From NCBI GenBank assembly GCA_948470475.1, contig OX419338.1, forward strand, positions 11,193,247 to 11,257,246: a DNA stretch of 64,000 bases, written 5' to 3'. This document shows, one piece after another, positions 14,601-24,162 of this stretch (position 1 is the stretch's first letter; each line of letters begins with the position of its first letter). The stretch comes from Galaxea fascicularis (lineage: Eukaryota; Cnidaria; Anthozoa; Scleractinia; Euphylliidae). Position numbers and translations under genes: made by a program. The notes beneath the pieces are model-generated. The model was not told where the DNA came from. It made no database searches and saw nothing but the letters and a program-made list of their open reading frames with translations.

Positions 14601-15460
14601 GAAGCAACGACTTCTGCTTGAACTAAACTGAACTGCTTAAACTAATTTTGTTTTCCTTTAGAACGGTTATGTTAGCCATATAATAAACAAGTTAATAACC
14701 TCGACCGTTCGGTCGTTACGGGAAAATCTCAAACCTCAGCCTAGTTGTATTGACTTTGCTATCACTTGGTCAATACAGCTAAGGCCTCAGTTTGCGATTT
14801 TCCCGTAACAACCTCACTCTCGGTTATTAAGTAGTTAATTAAAACCCTGCAAAGACCTAGTAAGGCGTAACATGTAACGAAAGTTTAAGCTTCTCTTTTG
14901 GAGCTTTCGATTCTTACACCTAACTAGCCCATAGTTTTATCTTCCTCAGGGTCATCTTCATCTGATATTACTATTCTTGGAAAAGAAAGTACGATTTCTA
15001 CACAGCCTTAATATTAGCTACAAAAACGTTCTCTTGAGCGAACTCAATGACCTTTTCCTGTTTATTTTGGGGAAAAAGTATATTTAGTTTTGAATGAATA
15101 ATAAATGCATGAGGCTGGGTGGAAATAATCTTCGCATCGTTTTCTATACGTACAGCTGATGATCGAGTTCCCATTCACAAACATTTCCTTCCTTCGCATT
15201 CCTTGGACCCGACGGTATTTTTTTTCGTTTTTCTCTTTCGCAAAGCAGGTGCAGAATTATTCTTCAGTTTTAATGGCAGCTGCTAACATTACACATGAAA
15301 TTCTTTTAAGCTAACCTGCAAATATGACCAAACCCACATAGACCCCGAGGTAAACCCAAAACATTGTGTCCTTGTAGTTGAGCTGATCTTCATGAGGGTC
15401 ATAGCGGGTTCCATTGCACACCAGCAAGTGCTCATCCTCCTTTACACAGGTGATGTTCAT
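5690..15460 (-). CDS. CNNM/ACDP-like transporter (DUF21 + CBS pair)
   Basis: Ten exons in transcript order: 15460-15316, 13358-13100, 12566-12507, 11737-11631, 10070-9985, 8709-8602, 7688-7484, 6786-6731, 6265-6065 and 5764-5690 (TGA 5690-5692). They total 1302 nt (433 aa) with all phases consistent and GT-AG junctions. The short extracellular N-terminus has two N-glycosylation sequons (N2, N16). Membrane segments of a DUF21 domain follow, with the family signature GLMSGLTMGLLSLD at about residue 49 and FGEVVPQALCTRYGLAIGA. A CBS pair runs from about 220 to 375 (GALEMRNKTVEDKYTPLDKV, GHSRVPVYDGDRERIMGLL, VGIITLEDVLELLIQEDIWDE). A basic tail ends in QPLLAHSSENF. CNNM proteins act in Mg2+ transport or sensing. 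The C-terminal cyclic-nucleotide-binding-like domain and long N-terminus of vertebrate CNNM1-4 are absent, so it resembles the compact fungal/plant architecture. The start was chosen as the first ATG of an exon preceded by a UTR-like stretch with a short uORF at 15511. Confidence 0.93.
5872..5977. repeat. foldback element in the last CNNM-like intron
   Basis: Arms 'tttacgtgcataaataaaat' and 'attttatttacgcacgtaaa' enclose about 45 bp that contain a second small palindrome (gtcgaacgtcgac). Confidence 0.65.
7388..7452. repeat. trinucleotide-rich tract beside a CNNM-like exon
   Basis: Degenerate (CCG/CCA/CTA)n runs immediately downstream (in transcript sense) of the splice donor at 7483. Long frames here are artefacts of the repeat. 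Confidence 0.6.
7739..8085 (+). mobile_element. tRNA-headed SINE (type 2), copy 1
   Basis: It starts with the tRNA-like 'gactggttggttgagttggtagag'. The body 'gactttctagtcttctctgataaggac', 'ccctggctgtgaccacctctagt', 'gtgacatcccgaaaaaggcttatggtgtatgaggcca' is repeated nearly word for word at 56605-56990. It lies in a CNNM-like intron. Confidence 0.75.
8115..8375 (+). mobile_element. tRNA-headed SINE (type 3)
   Basis: An A-box-like stretch (tggtctagggcgctgg, 8136-8151) and a B-box (GGTTTCAAATCCC, 8170-8182) form a tRNA-like head. The body 'ggttcaactcctcggtcatccttgtaaacagccaactggt' is one I recall from anthozoan SINEs. It directly follows the type 2 SINE and ends in an A/T-rich tail. Confidence 0.65.
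9047..9357. mobile_element. TTAA-flanked TIR element with internal ACTAGTCCC repeats
   Basis: TTAA lies at 9047-9050 and 9354-9357. Inverted ends read GGTCGGCACACACGAGG and CCTCGTGTGTGCCGACC. The interior is a mosaic of direct and inverted 'gggactagtccctg' / 'gggacaagtccc' blocks. There is no coding frame. The TTAA target suggests mobilisation by a piggyBac-like enzyme (inference). Confidence 0.8.
9505..9897. mobile_element. pogo/Tigger-like non-autonomous remnant
   Basis: It starts TA|CAGTCAAACCTTGATTATCCGG. 'ATTATCCGGACT' recurs near the left end and, in the same orientation, near the right end (9838-9868), and the right end reads ...gggtttgaaggg (decayed). CAGT termini with a TA target are typical of pogo-type elements. 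No transposase frame remains. Confidence 0.6.
10838..11471. mobile_element. TTAA-flanked element with CCCATT ends
   Basis: It reads TTAA-CCCATT (10838-10847) ... AATGGG-TTAA (11462-11471), about 630 bp. The interior has no convincing ORF. It lies in a CNNM-like intron. Confidence 0.6.
13964..14137. mobile_element. (AAT)n plus foldback element
   Basis: An (AAT)n run (13964-13988) is followed by an inverted repeat with ends 'caattattggat' (13992) and 'atccaataattg' (14137). The arms share 'gataattatcaaggcc'. It lies in CNNM-like intron 1. Confidence 0.7.
14470..14840 (+). mobile_element. non-autonomous DNA element, family B copy 1
   Basis: The central foldback at 14695-14832 (ttaataacctcgaccg...gagagtgagg-type arms around 'ttacgggaaaatctcaaac') and its flank reappear in reverse orientation at 38460-38800. 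The shared flank includes 'aacggttatgttagccatataata', 'cgtgaagcaacgacttctgc' and 'ttttgctctagtagcaac' read on the other strand. Confidence 0.7.
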
Positions 15461-15763
15461 TTTGCCAGGAAGCTGTCTGAAGTGCAAAGCTCAGTTGTCA
15501 AGCACAGCCATGTTGAACAATCCCCAGTCGCCCCAGTCCATTCATTCTCAGGGGAAGGGGCGTGACAACAGGCAATTGCGTGACATATACTGGGCTATCG
15601 TGTGTTGTACTGGACCCGGTTATTCAAAAGCCAATTAACGCTAATCCAAGATTGAACATTAACAAGGCATTTATTTATCTATCCCCAAACGTTGTTCAAC
15701 GCTGATTTTCTGAGAAATTTCAGATTAAATGAAGTCAATCCTGAAAAACAAAAAGCAGCAGAA

Positions 15764-16281
15764 ACTTTCGGGCAGGTATCTTTTACAGGTCACATTCCAC
15801 AGGTCACAGGTACAGGTCACTGTTTTATCGATTTGGTAACTTCACTTCACTTCACTTCACGTTTATTGTGCTACCTCATAAAGATATAATTGCACACAGT
15901 CAGCGGTCGTAGAGTTAATCAATTACGATAGGGTTTACGATGGGTTAACTAATTACAATAATATAATGCGATGGAGTCCCGAAAGGCTCCTGGGTTAGTT
16001 GACAGGTCAATAATAGATTGAGGTAAGTTGTTCCAGTTAGTTAGTGTTTTAGGTAAAAAAATGTATTTGTACAAATTTGTACGAGCTGAGAGTGGGATGT
16101 AGTGTTCACAATGTGTGTAACGAAGCCAAACAGTTTCATCACAATCTAGAAAGAAATTTTGGATAGTGATTAGGGCTAGGAGACAAAACTTTTGGGCTTG
16201 TTTATTTATCTGTAGCACGGTGACCTGTACTTTGACCTGTGGAATGTGACCTGCAAAAGAAACCTGCCAGAAACTTTCAAC
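15764..16281. repeat. inverted repeat flanking a LINE fragment
   Basis: Left arm (15764-15830, 'caggtcacattccacaggtca') and right arm (16205-16281) are reverse complements with minor differences. Between them lies the non-LTR retrotransposon 3' end. This may be a TIR element that captured a LINE piece, or two inverted copies of a repeat. Confidence 0.6.
15838..16170 (-). mobile_element. non-LTR retrotransposon 3' end (RT C-terminal fragment)
   Basis: The minus-strand frame reads YIPLSARTNLYKYIFLPKT then LTNWNNLPQSIIDLS and ends at the stop near 15949. This has the 'FxPRTxxxWNxLP' look of LINE reverse-transcriptase C-termini. The element finishes in a GTGAA microsatellite (15838-15860), as many LINE 3' ends do. 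It is 5'-truncated and non-functional. Confidence 0.65.
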
Positions 16282-17299
16282 CAAAACGTTAAAAACTGAA
16301 ACCAAAGTTTACGCTAATCCCGTTTTAAATTAATCGACTTACGAACAACCGGGCCCTGAATTTCTGAATCAGGTTGTATGGTCCTGGTAAGAAGGGAAGC
16401 AATTTCTTTTGTTATGGTGCAATAAGCTTCCCTCACATAGGAATGTTTTCATGTTTACACAGAGAATGCGTAAACCTACAAAAAGGCAGTCTACAAAATA
16501 AAATATATTTAAACTTTGTTTTTAAAGGGTGTTTTTTGGTGTTAAAAGATTTCAACCAATCATAAGAGTTGAAAACAATAGCCAAGAAAGGTTTGCAATT
16601 TTACATGTTTCCCAAATAGAATTTCTGTCTTACTCAGTCTCACAAGAGATTTTGTGATAAGGAAGTTGGTTAGAAAACAAGGGATTAATATACACACTGC
16701 TTTGCAAAGATTTCATAAAATTTAATGTTTAAACCAATCAGAAGTGTAGTAGAGACAATAGTAAAGAGAGCACCTTTTTGCATTCCGACATGTTCATTGC
16801 GCTTGGTTCTTTCCTTCTTATCTGGACCATTACTTAACAACTACTCCTTAAGGACCTTACCATCGAAGATACCCAAAGAACCCGAAAGAAGTAGCACCAA
16901 GACATTTAGGCACAATGTAATGTGAAGGTCAGTGAGTGAGTGGTTGCCACAAATGTACCGGGTAAGCCTAGCTACACTGTACTGTAGCAGAAAAACGAAG
17001 AATTGACACTACTCAATGGGAAAAATTATTAGACTAGTAATTCTTACCAATGCCTTCATACCACTGCCTTCTTTAATTTAGAAATTGTGAGAGCCTGCTT
17101 TTAAAGGGCTGCAAACAAATGTCAACGTTGACAAATACAAATACTAAAACAAAAAATACAAACACAATAAATAAATTATACAAATCCGTTTCACTTCCAC
17201 ACACTTTTTCCAGAGTTTTAGACTTAGTTTACCAATTTACCAAGTCTGATGGGACTTTTTTGACTCCACCCAGGCCATAGCTAGGTGTTATTGTAAAGT

Positions 17300-17328
17300 G
17301 AGGGGGGGGGGGAAGGGGGGGTATCTGT
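17300..17328 (+). repeat. G-run tract
   Basis: Uninterrupted G10 and G7 runs (gaggggggggggaagggggggta). It is a candidate quadruplex or assembly-sensitive site. Confidence 0.6.
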
Positions 17329-17629
17329 CCCAGCCCCAGAAAATTTTCAAATTTGGTTGCTCCAAAGCACTATTTTCATCACTAAATATGAGACATGTAT
17401 TTGAAAATCAACCTTGAAAAGTTGTGAAAGGGCAGATGTTTTTCTTTTTAGTGCTTACATTATTTCCATCACCACAATCAAAATTGTTACTTTTTACAGA
17501 CAGATTTGAGGTGTGTATTCCATTTTCATTGTTAACGAATTTATATAAATATAAATCATCAGATCCACAAGTTTCTTCAATTCAATTCTAAAAAGAAACA
17601 CTGGAACTGACAGAGAGCCTTCACGCCCG

Positions 17630-17908
17630 GGGGTACACCGGATTTCAAGTGACAGGGATGATCAAATGGGGGCAAAAATCAAACCCCAAAAAAATCCCTG
17701 GATCAGAAATTAACCCTCGAAACACCCCATGTCGAATCTCCAGGGAACTTCCCCTGGCGCACTACCACAAATCTTCAGATTGTTTTGAAGCCACACAAAA
17801 AAATATTGGCAAATTGTCCTACACAAAAAAATCCCAGAATAAAAAATTTCAAACCCAAAATTTAAATCCTTCGATCATCCCCGTCACTTGAAATCCAGAG
17901 TTACCCCC
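17630..17908. mobile_element. short TIR element
   Basis: The ends 'gggggtacaccggatttcaa' and 'ttgaaatccagagttaccccc' are inverted repeats extending through 'gtgacagggatgatc' / 'gatcatccccgtcac'. The roughly 200-bp interior is A-rich and non-coding. Confidence 0.75.
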
Positions 17909-18773
17909 ACCCCTGGCCTTCACACTGTGCCATAATACAGTAGTTTTAGAACAAACACATGGTACAATGGCAGCACACTAGACTCCTACCTTCCTCTCTA
18001 CAAAAGTATATCAGCCAAGGAATATGCATCAAATGTTTTATTTCCGAGCCAAAAGATTGATAATACACAAAGTTCCAATAGTACTAGATAATAAATGATG
18101 CGAAGAACTCCAATATACAGTGTATGGGAGAAAAACATGACCTACAACATTTTGATTGTCAATGACAAATTATAAAATTTTTGTAATTTTTTGATTTGCT
18201 AAAAAGTCCTCTAAAGCTCCTACTGCATTCTATGTAATTATGGCTAACACAGTGATAATGAAATAAATTCTTGTAGGAAGGTTGTTTACTGACCAACATA
18301 AATAAATCCACCAGCCTCATGACTGTTTGTTAGTCACAGAATCTGTTACCGAACTAAAAGAAATAATTATTTTTCTAAAATTTTTTTGCGCAAATCAGTT
18401 TGTCTGCTACGTGACTATTACCATGGTGTTCCGAAAACATATTCAAAGATCATTCACAGATATATCATGACAGTTTCCTCTTTTAACTCACAAACTGATC
18501 TAAAATAACAAACAACATGGTATTGAGTAGAGAAAATGGATTTGCAATAATTAGCGAGAGAGGGTATCTCGGGACAGGGCAGTTTTGTTTGACCCTGAAA
18601 TGTGGTTTTGGTTATTAAAGTATTTTTTGTTTGTTCTGTCCAACACTAGTGAAAAAAACAAAAAAGAATAACAATCCTTGATCCTTTTCACGCTAATGGA
18701 GATTCTATTAGGGAAACACATTGTTCAATAAACTATTGTACATTGTGTATGTTTGAAAACTGCCATGCAAATA

Positions 18774-18910
18774 GGCCATGTTCGTATTCTCGGTATTGAA
18801 CTGGATCTAGCATGAAGAATACATATGAAAAATACATATGAAAAGATTCCCCCGCAAGAGCCTCCACTTCATGCTAGATCCAGTTCAATACTGAGAATAC
18901 AAATACAGCC
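18774..18910. mobile_element. TA-flanked foldback element family A, copy 1 (shortest)
   Basis: It has GGCC-type ends flanked by TA. Its arms include 'gtattctcggtattgaactg' and 'gatctagcatgaag'. It is internally shortened compared with the copies at 29161, 37382 and 62078. Confidence 0.85.
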
Positions 18911-18930
18911 TATTGGATGAGTTCTTAGAT

Positions 18931-18937
18931 ATTTTAT
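18931..18937 (-). terminator. candidate poly(A) signal for POLL
   Basis: AATAAA on the minus strand (reverse complement of 'tttatt' near 18931), about 245 nt downstream of the POLL stop. It is positional evidence only. Confidence 0.4.
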
Positions 18938-19180
18938 TCATTCCTTAAGCATGGACATGTTAGTTGCACCCCTTAACTTTGGAATAATCACTATCATTAT
19001 TGTTATCATTATCATCATCATTATCATTGTTATTTCTACTTCGTAGTGATGATGAGTCATCTTGCGATCAACAAAATAGTTTTAAAGTGAAACAAGAGAC
19101 CAACAAATATGTGCAAGCCCTGGGATACAGTGTAGGTAGTAAAATATCACACAGTGGAGAGGTTCTTGTAGAGTCTATGA

Positions 19181-20860
19181 TTACCAGTCTCTCTCATGTG
19201 GCTCCCTATACTCAAGCCCAAGATAATCAAACACATCCTTTTCACTAAACACAGGGAGAGGAGTTCCTTCAGAAATCTTTTCACTTCCTTTGCGAACCAC
19301 ACCTGTGTTCAAAGAGTGCTCAGATAAAGACATGCCATTCTTTTTTGCAAGAAGCCTCATGGACCGGTTGAAGTAATCAGAACCAGTAAAGTACAGCAAT
19401 GAACATGCCCATTCATTGTACGGCACAACAATAATATCCAATCGCCTGTGCTTTGTATTTTCTCCAGGAAGTTTGCAAACACCAAGATACTTTCTGTGCT
19501 CACCATTCTCGGCTAACGTTAGATCATCTGTGAGGAATCCAGAGGATTTTAATCTTTCCAGCAGTTTTGTCATCACACCCTCATGGGACCTGCCATCAGG
19601 GTGTGACACAATGACATCAACATCGCCACAAGTTGGTTTCCCTCTGCGGTAAGATCCACACGCAAAAGCTTGTAATCCCGGGTTTATATGTAATGCCGCC
19701 TTCTTAACAACTTCCTCAATCTTGCCAGCCTCGTCCCTCGGCATTCTTTCAAGGAATTCATCATAGTACTTTAACCCAATCTCTTGCTGTCGTGTTAACT
19801 TCCCATGGTTCTTGAGATCCTCAAGTGTTGTGAGCCCTTGCAAGACCCAAGCTTCTGCTGTAGTAGGTCCAGCACCCCACACACCAACAAATAAGTTAAT
19901 AGCTTCCTGCTTAGGATCCACATGATCAAGCCTTCTTAAATGACCAGTCTGCACTATTTCCCATATCTTCTTGGCAAGTCGCTCTCCAACAAATGACAGG
20001 TTGCTACACTCCTCCCAGGTCTCAATCTTTTTATGGTAACTCTTGATTGATGCAATGGCTTTCTTGTATCCCAAGGCTCTCCACTGATCTTTGGTGTTTG
20101 TGTAAGATGTTGCAAGCACTTGAAGCTTGTCGGTTATGAACTGGTTATGGTTTTCTTGCAGTGAAGTTGACGGTTGGGCGCACACCCAACTGGTCTGCTG
20201 GAGTTTCTCTGGGGAGACATTTGGTGTGACAACTGGTGACTTCCCAGATTTACTTCCTTCATCTCCACTATCTGTATAATCACTGTCAGAATCAGCACAC
20301 CGGTCAGGAGGTCGAGGTTTAACCAAAGAATGTTTCGCTGGAGATGTATGAACCACTTTTAATGGCTCTAATAGTAACTCACTTGATGTACCTGCCTCAG
20401 GACCCAGCTTTAGGTCTGAAGCTTCGCTGTCTCCTCGTTCTGACCTGTGCTTGCTAAATTCAGTTGGTTTTGCCTCACAAGCAGATTTACCCGCTACGCC
20501 ATCTTTACCCAAGATGTACTTTTCTACTTCTACGAGTTTTCCCTCGGATAGGCATGCGCTCAACCAGTCCGCATCTACAACGTAAACTCTGCTTGGGATA
20601 TCTTTCACGCTCAAATACTTCTTCACTCTCTCTGTTTTGAGTTTCTTGTCAATTAGTACATGTGTTGTGGTGCTGTCTAAATCCTCGATGTGTTTTCCAC
20701 CGTGTCTTTCGAGTTGTTTTGCCAAGATTGCTGCCCTGGTTTTCCCAAGGCCAATTTCTACAATCACTGCTCTTACTCCTGAGAAATCAGGACTTAGCTT
20801 AAGCGCTGCTCTCTTTGAGTTATTGCTCAGTGTATCGCTATTTCCACGTTTCCTTGACAT
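19181..20860 (-). CDS. POLL: DNA polymerase lambda, intronless
   Basis: A family X polymerase for gap filling in base excision repair and end joining. The frame gives 559 aa (human about 575). A BRCT domain lies at about 25-115 (ends VYVVDADWLSACLSEGKLVE). A Ser/Pro-rich linker runs to about 230. The lyase/HhH region starts around LGYKKAIASIKSYHKKIETW. The palm shows GSYRRGK and the metal ligands D-V-D (about 413 and 415), then D in RRLDIIVV (about 474). YFTGSDYFNRSMR matches the lambda-type sugar-selection loop, and the C-terminus EYREPHERDW is a lambda hallmark. The start is ATG 20860 (A at -3); the frame stays open 8 codons further upstream to a TTG but has no ATG there. A 24-codon uORF (ATG 20898) overlaps the start. 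The gene has no introns, unlike vertebrate POLL, and no frameshifts. Confidence 0.96.
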   Translation of the reverse strand: MSRKRGNSDTLSNNSKRAALKLSPDFSGVRAVIVEIGLGKTRAAILAKQLERHGGKHIEDLDSTTTHVLIDKKLKTERVKKYLSVKDIPSRVYVVDADWLSACLSEGKLVEVEKYILGKDGVAGKSACEAKPTEFSKHRSERGDSEASDLKLGPEAGTSSELLLEPLKVVHTSPAKHSLVKPRPPDRCADSDSDYTDSGDEGSKSGKSPVVTPNVSPEKLQQTSWVCAQPSTSLQENHNQFITDKLQVLATSYTNTKDQWRALGYKKAIASIKSYHKKIETWEECSNLSFVGERLAKKIWEIVQTGHLRRLDHVDPKQEAINLFVGVWGAGPTTAEAWVLQGLTTLEDLKNHGKLTRQQEIGLKYYDEFLERMPRDEAGKIEEVVKKAALHINPGLQAFACGSYRRGKPTCGDVDVIVSHPDGRSHEGVMTKLLERLKSSGFLTDDLTLAENGEHRKYLGVCKLPGENTKHRRLDIIVVPYNEWACSLLYFTGSDYFNRSMRLLAKKNGMSLSEHSLNTGVVRKGSEKISEGTPLPVFSEKDVFDYLGLEYREPHERDW

Positions 20861-20898
20861 TTTAACGCTCTCAGCAAAATCCAAGTTCGGTCAGCCAT
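20827..20898 (-). promoter_or_regulatory. uORF overlapping the POLL start codon
   Basis: ATG at 20898 opens a 23-residue frame (MADRTWILLRALKCQ...) that ends with TGA at 20827, past the POLL ATG at 20860 and in another frame. If it lies within the transcript it would reduce initiation at the main ATG. Confidence 0.45.
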
Positions 20899-22404
20899 GT
20901 TGAAAACACACACTAGAGCCCAGACTTTTCTCGGCTGATTGCGTTTAGTCGCAAGTGGTTATCGCAACACCGTTTCTGCGACACAATGCGATGCGACGCA
21001 ACTTCACAAATATTATCCATTTGTACTAACTGCTTCAGTCAAGCCTTGTATTTTGTGTCGTATTTTGTATTTTAAGTTCTGGCTTTCAGGATTTGGGGCG
21101 ATTTTCCGCCATGCCGCCGTTCCGCCTTTTGGGGCTTCCAGGGTGGTCTGTGGGCGCGATTCATTTGGGCAAAAATTTCGGAATTTTTCGAGGTTTTCGA
21201 AGGGAGAAACAGGGGTCATGCAAGAAAGCGAAAAACGATGAATTCACACCAAAACGCACAAGAACGTAAAAGGGGTGAATCTTCTTTATTCACTTTACAT
21301 GTATTGAAAAAAATTGAAAATTGCCTTTACTTAACGTTCGCAAAACTCGATTTTTTATTTATCATACTACGTCTCAAATCTTTGACGTAACGCGATACCT
21401 GCTCGCTCGAAGTTCACATCCACGTCACCCGATGCACTTAAACATGTAAATTACATACTCCTCGTAACGTATGTTTGGGCCGCCTGTGTTCAGATCTCGC
21501 CGCATGAAGCAGCTAACAGGGCTAAATGCAGCAATATCGTCGTTGTCTTCCAGAACTTTTGTTTAGCGGCTCGAAATGTTTTGCTATTTCGAATACAAGC
21601 AACAACGCGAGAAAATCCGCCATTTCGAATCTTGGCGTGTAATTCGTCCCGAGCGAGAGAAAAAAACCCGTACCATTTGACACCAGGACATTTCGGAAAT
21701 TCGAACCGAAATTTTTTCCCAAATAGGATCGCGCCCACAATTTCGAACAGTCGGGTAGTAGCAGCTGAGGGGAACGATTCAATAGAGCTTCCGTCTTCTA
21801 ATTTTCTCCTTTCCTGATGTCCTTTTCCCCCACAAAAGCTACACGGGGATCCCAGCCTCTCGAATGAAAATTTCTGATTTCTGTATTTCAGCAGAACCTT
21901 GAGAGTTACCAGTTAGAACCTTCTTTCCAGGTAGGTACAAAGATGTTAGATGTCGAATGCCTGACTCCAATGGCCTATCTTTTGTACTTTGTACCGAAAA
22001 TAAATTGCTTTTTTTGCAAATAGTGAAACATTCAACTATTGGGATAATGCAGTAAATCATTAATAGTTTTGAAACTGGAAGTACTTCCAATAGGTCAGAT
22101 AAGAGCTGGTTATGTCAATTCAGCTTAGGCGCAAATTAGTGGAGAAAGAACATAGGGTGAATATATTGGGGAACATGAAAACTGGTTTGCATGTTTAAAG
22201 ATTCTTTGCGAGCCAGAAGTCCGTGATGAGCAGCTAAAACCGTGAGAGAGATTTGAAAGACCTTAAAACCGTTTGACGTTTCATACTGAATTACCTTTTA
22301 TGACAGTTGACGGTTAAATTTAAGGCTGTTTGACGGCTGACGGTTGACCCCATTGAGACCCTCATAAAATATGCAGAGAAGTGATTACCTTTCTTGCTAA
22401 CGAG
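20861..22404. other. divergent intergenic region (POLL / sulfotransferase)
   Basis: It presumably carries the promoters of both flanking genes. The sequence 'gacagttgacggttaaattt...gacggctgacggttgacccc' (22300-22352) is a direct near-repeat. No TATA box or exon can be supported. Confidence 0.5.
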
Positions 22405-23625
22405 ATGGCATTACGTTCAAGGAGACGAAAAGTATTAAGACTTCTTTTGACTACGCTCGTTGCCTCTCTTTTACTGTATAAGTTTCTGCCTGGAACACGG
22501 GACAACTCTGACAATATTCTCAGTCAGTTGACAGCAAGCTATGTGAACAATGACGCTGCCGATTTTCAAAAGCGACGATATAATTCAGTGACCATTGACT
22601 CTAAGCCATCACCTCGAAGGAACATTATAGTAGTGGCTCACGACCGGTCTGGCTCTACAATTCTTGGGTACATTTTCAACCATCATCCCTCCGTGTTTTA
22701 TCTACACGAACCACTGCAAACTGTGGAACGAACCATCAACACCGTCCATAAAAGCTATGCTACCCTCATGTCAGATTTGTTATCGGACATTTTTCGCTGT
22801 AAATTTAACAAGTCAGTCGCTGAAGATCTCGAGCATTACTACAGAGATACAAGTCGTTCTCTTGGTAGCCAATCCATTGGTTCACCGCCTTTGTGTCCAT
22901 ATTACGTTGATGATCCGAGATGGGATCCGAATCTCTGTCCGAGACTGACGAGCGAATTACTAAGCAGCGTTTGTCAGAATTACTACGCCATCAGCGCGGC
23001 AAAAATCCTTGTTCGTGGACTTGTCGATAAAAACATAAAGAGTGTTTTGGCCGCCTGTGATCGATCAGCTGTTGATTGTAAAATTATTTTAGTGATAAGA
23101 GATCCTCGCCCCATGAGCAGTTCCGCTCGCGGCTCAGGTTATTTTAAGAAAGACGAAGAAAGCCTTCGACGGTTTAGCAGTGAGAAATGCGAACAAACCA
23201 AACAAACTCTAGTATTTATAAAAAGCCTCCCCTTCCGTTGGCGGGCCCGTGTCATGATACAAAGGTACGAGGATTTCGCGAAGAACCCTCTGCACGTGCT
23301 GTCGCGCCTCTATGCTTTCGCTGGATTACCAGAGCTGGAGAGCGTGAAAACATGGTTACGTAATACAACGAATTCAGCTAACTCACGAGCAAAACTGTGT
23401 AAAGGACGCGCGTATGGTCTTTGCACGGTGGATGATCCTTCCCAAGCTGTGCAGCGATGGCGGTGGAAAATGTCCGTCAGCGATGTGAATATCATCGAAG
23501 ATAGCTGCAGGGATGTGATGCAGATGCTCGGATATAATCCTGTTAATGGTTCTCAAGAGTTGTTGTCTAATTTGAGTGTCTCTTTGACAAATGAGGAGTA
23601 CGAAACGATGGGGGTAGTCTCGTGA
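22405..23625 (+). CDS. Golgi carbohydrate 6-O-sulfotransferase-like protein (CHST family)
   Basis: A single-exon type II membrane protein of 406 aa. The basic start MALRSRRRK is followed by one membrane segment (about 10-26). The 5'-phosphosulfate loop is DRSGSTILGYIFNHHPSVFY (RSGST at 81-85) followed by LHEPLQ. The 3'-phosphate-binding stretch is IILVIRDPRPMSSSA (about 228-242), and later RYEDFAKNP matches the family. Enzymes of this group (CHST1-7) move sulfate from PAPS to the 6-OH of Gal, GalNAc or GlcNAc on glycans in the Golgi, and are often intronless. The frame is open 8 codons upstream to a GTG; ATG 22405 is the first in-frame ATG. The acceptor sugar cannot be told. A candidate ATTAAA lies 333 nt past the stop. 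Confidence 0.9.
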   Translation: MALRSRRRKVLRLLLTTLVASLLLYKFLPGTRDNSDNILSQLTASYVNNDAADFQKRRYNSVTIDSKPSPRRNIIVVAHDRSGSTILGYIFNHHPSVFYLHEPLQTVERTINTVHKSYATLMSDLLSDIFRCKFNKSVAEDLEHYYRDTSRSLGSQSIGSPPLCPYYVDDPRWDPNLCPRLTSELLSSVCQNYYAISAAKILVRGLVDKNIKSVLAACDRSAVDCKIILVIRDPRPMSSSARGSGYFKKDEESLRRFSSEKCEQTKQTLVFIKSLPFRWRARVMIQRYEDFAKNPLHVLSRLYAFAGLPELESVKTWLRNTTNSANSRAKLCKGRAYGLCTVDDPSQAVQRWRWKMSVSDVNIIEDSCRDVMQMLGYNPVNGSQELLSNLSVSLTNEEYETMGVVS

Positions 23626-24024
23626 CTGATATTTCAAGAAACCGAGACTTTTTAATGTAGGTAGACATTGCTTAGGCATTGACTCAGATAAGACTAAGCC
23701 AGAAGAAAGAGGGAAGGAGATCATAAATACCTGTTATTCCATAGTCACACCAAAATTCACAGCGTTTTAACATAAGAGCCGGTAACATTTAAGACTGAAT
23801 TTTGGGGTATCTGTAAGAAGGAAAGAAAAACGGGCCAGTATTTTGTCTCAGTTGTGAGGATGTGAGCTATCTGAGATATGTTGTCTGTGGTGACGCTGTA
23901 GTGTTCACTGCAATGTGACACCCATTTTTAGCTCGTCTTCAATCCAGTTATTTATACATTAAATTTCATTTCATTCAATTAATGTTTTGCGTGATTTGGA
24001 ATAGACGGTTCTCAATTCATAAAA

Positions 24025-24162
24025 ATAGGTGGTTTGCAGCCAATCTCTAGAGACACAGATAACAATGGTGAAATGTACAAATGCTGGTGGACGAACAAAA
24101 AAAAAAGAGATATATTGTTCACTGTCCACCAGCATGGCGGCGATGACGTCACGTGAAAACCA
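24025..24162 (+). mobile_element. short inverted-end element family C, copy 1
   Basis: Begins TAGGTGGTTTGCAGCC and ends GATGACGTCACGTGAAAACC. The same unit is at 28824-28972 in reverse complement, sharing 'ccaccagcatggcggcgatg' and 'ctctagagattggctgcaaa' (strand-adjusted). Confidence 0.8.

Larger units (their letters stand above)
15461..19180. other. intergenic region between CNNM-like 5' end and POLL 3' end
   Basis: It contains the likely CNNM-like promoter and 5' UTR (about 15461-15640), a LINE 3' fragment within an inverted repeat (15764-16281), a TIR element (17630-17908), a G-run (17300-17328) and a foldback copy (18774-18910). A simple (ATC/ATT)n tract lies at 18988-19035. No other coding exon was recognised. 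Confidence 0.6.

Noticed and set aside
20861..20884. Eight-codon N-terminal extension of POLL
   Set aside because: It would start at TTG; ATG 20860 is the first in-frame ATG and gives a normal-length protein.
22381..22404. Eight-codon extension of the sulfotransferase
   Set aside because: It would start at GTG; ATG 22405 is followed by the expected basic residues and membrane anchor.
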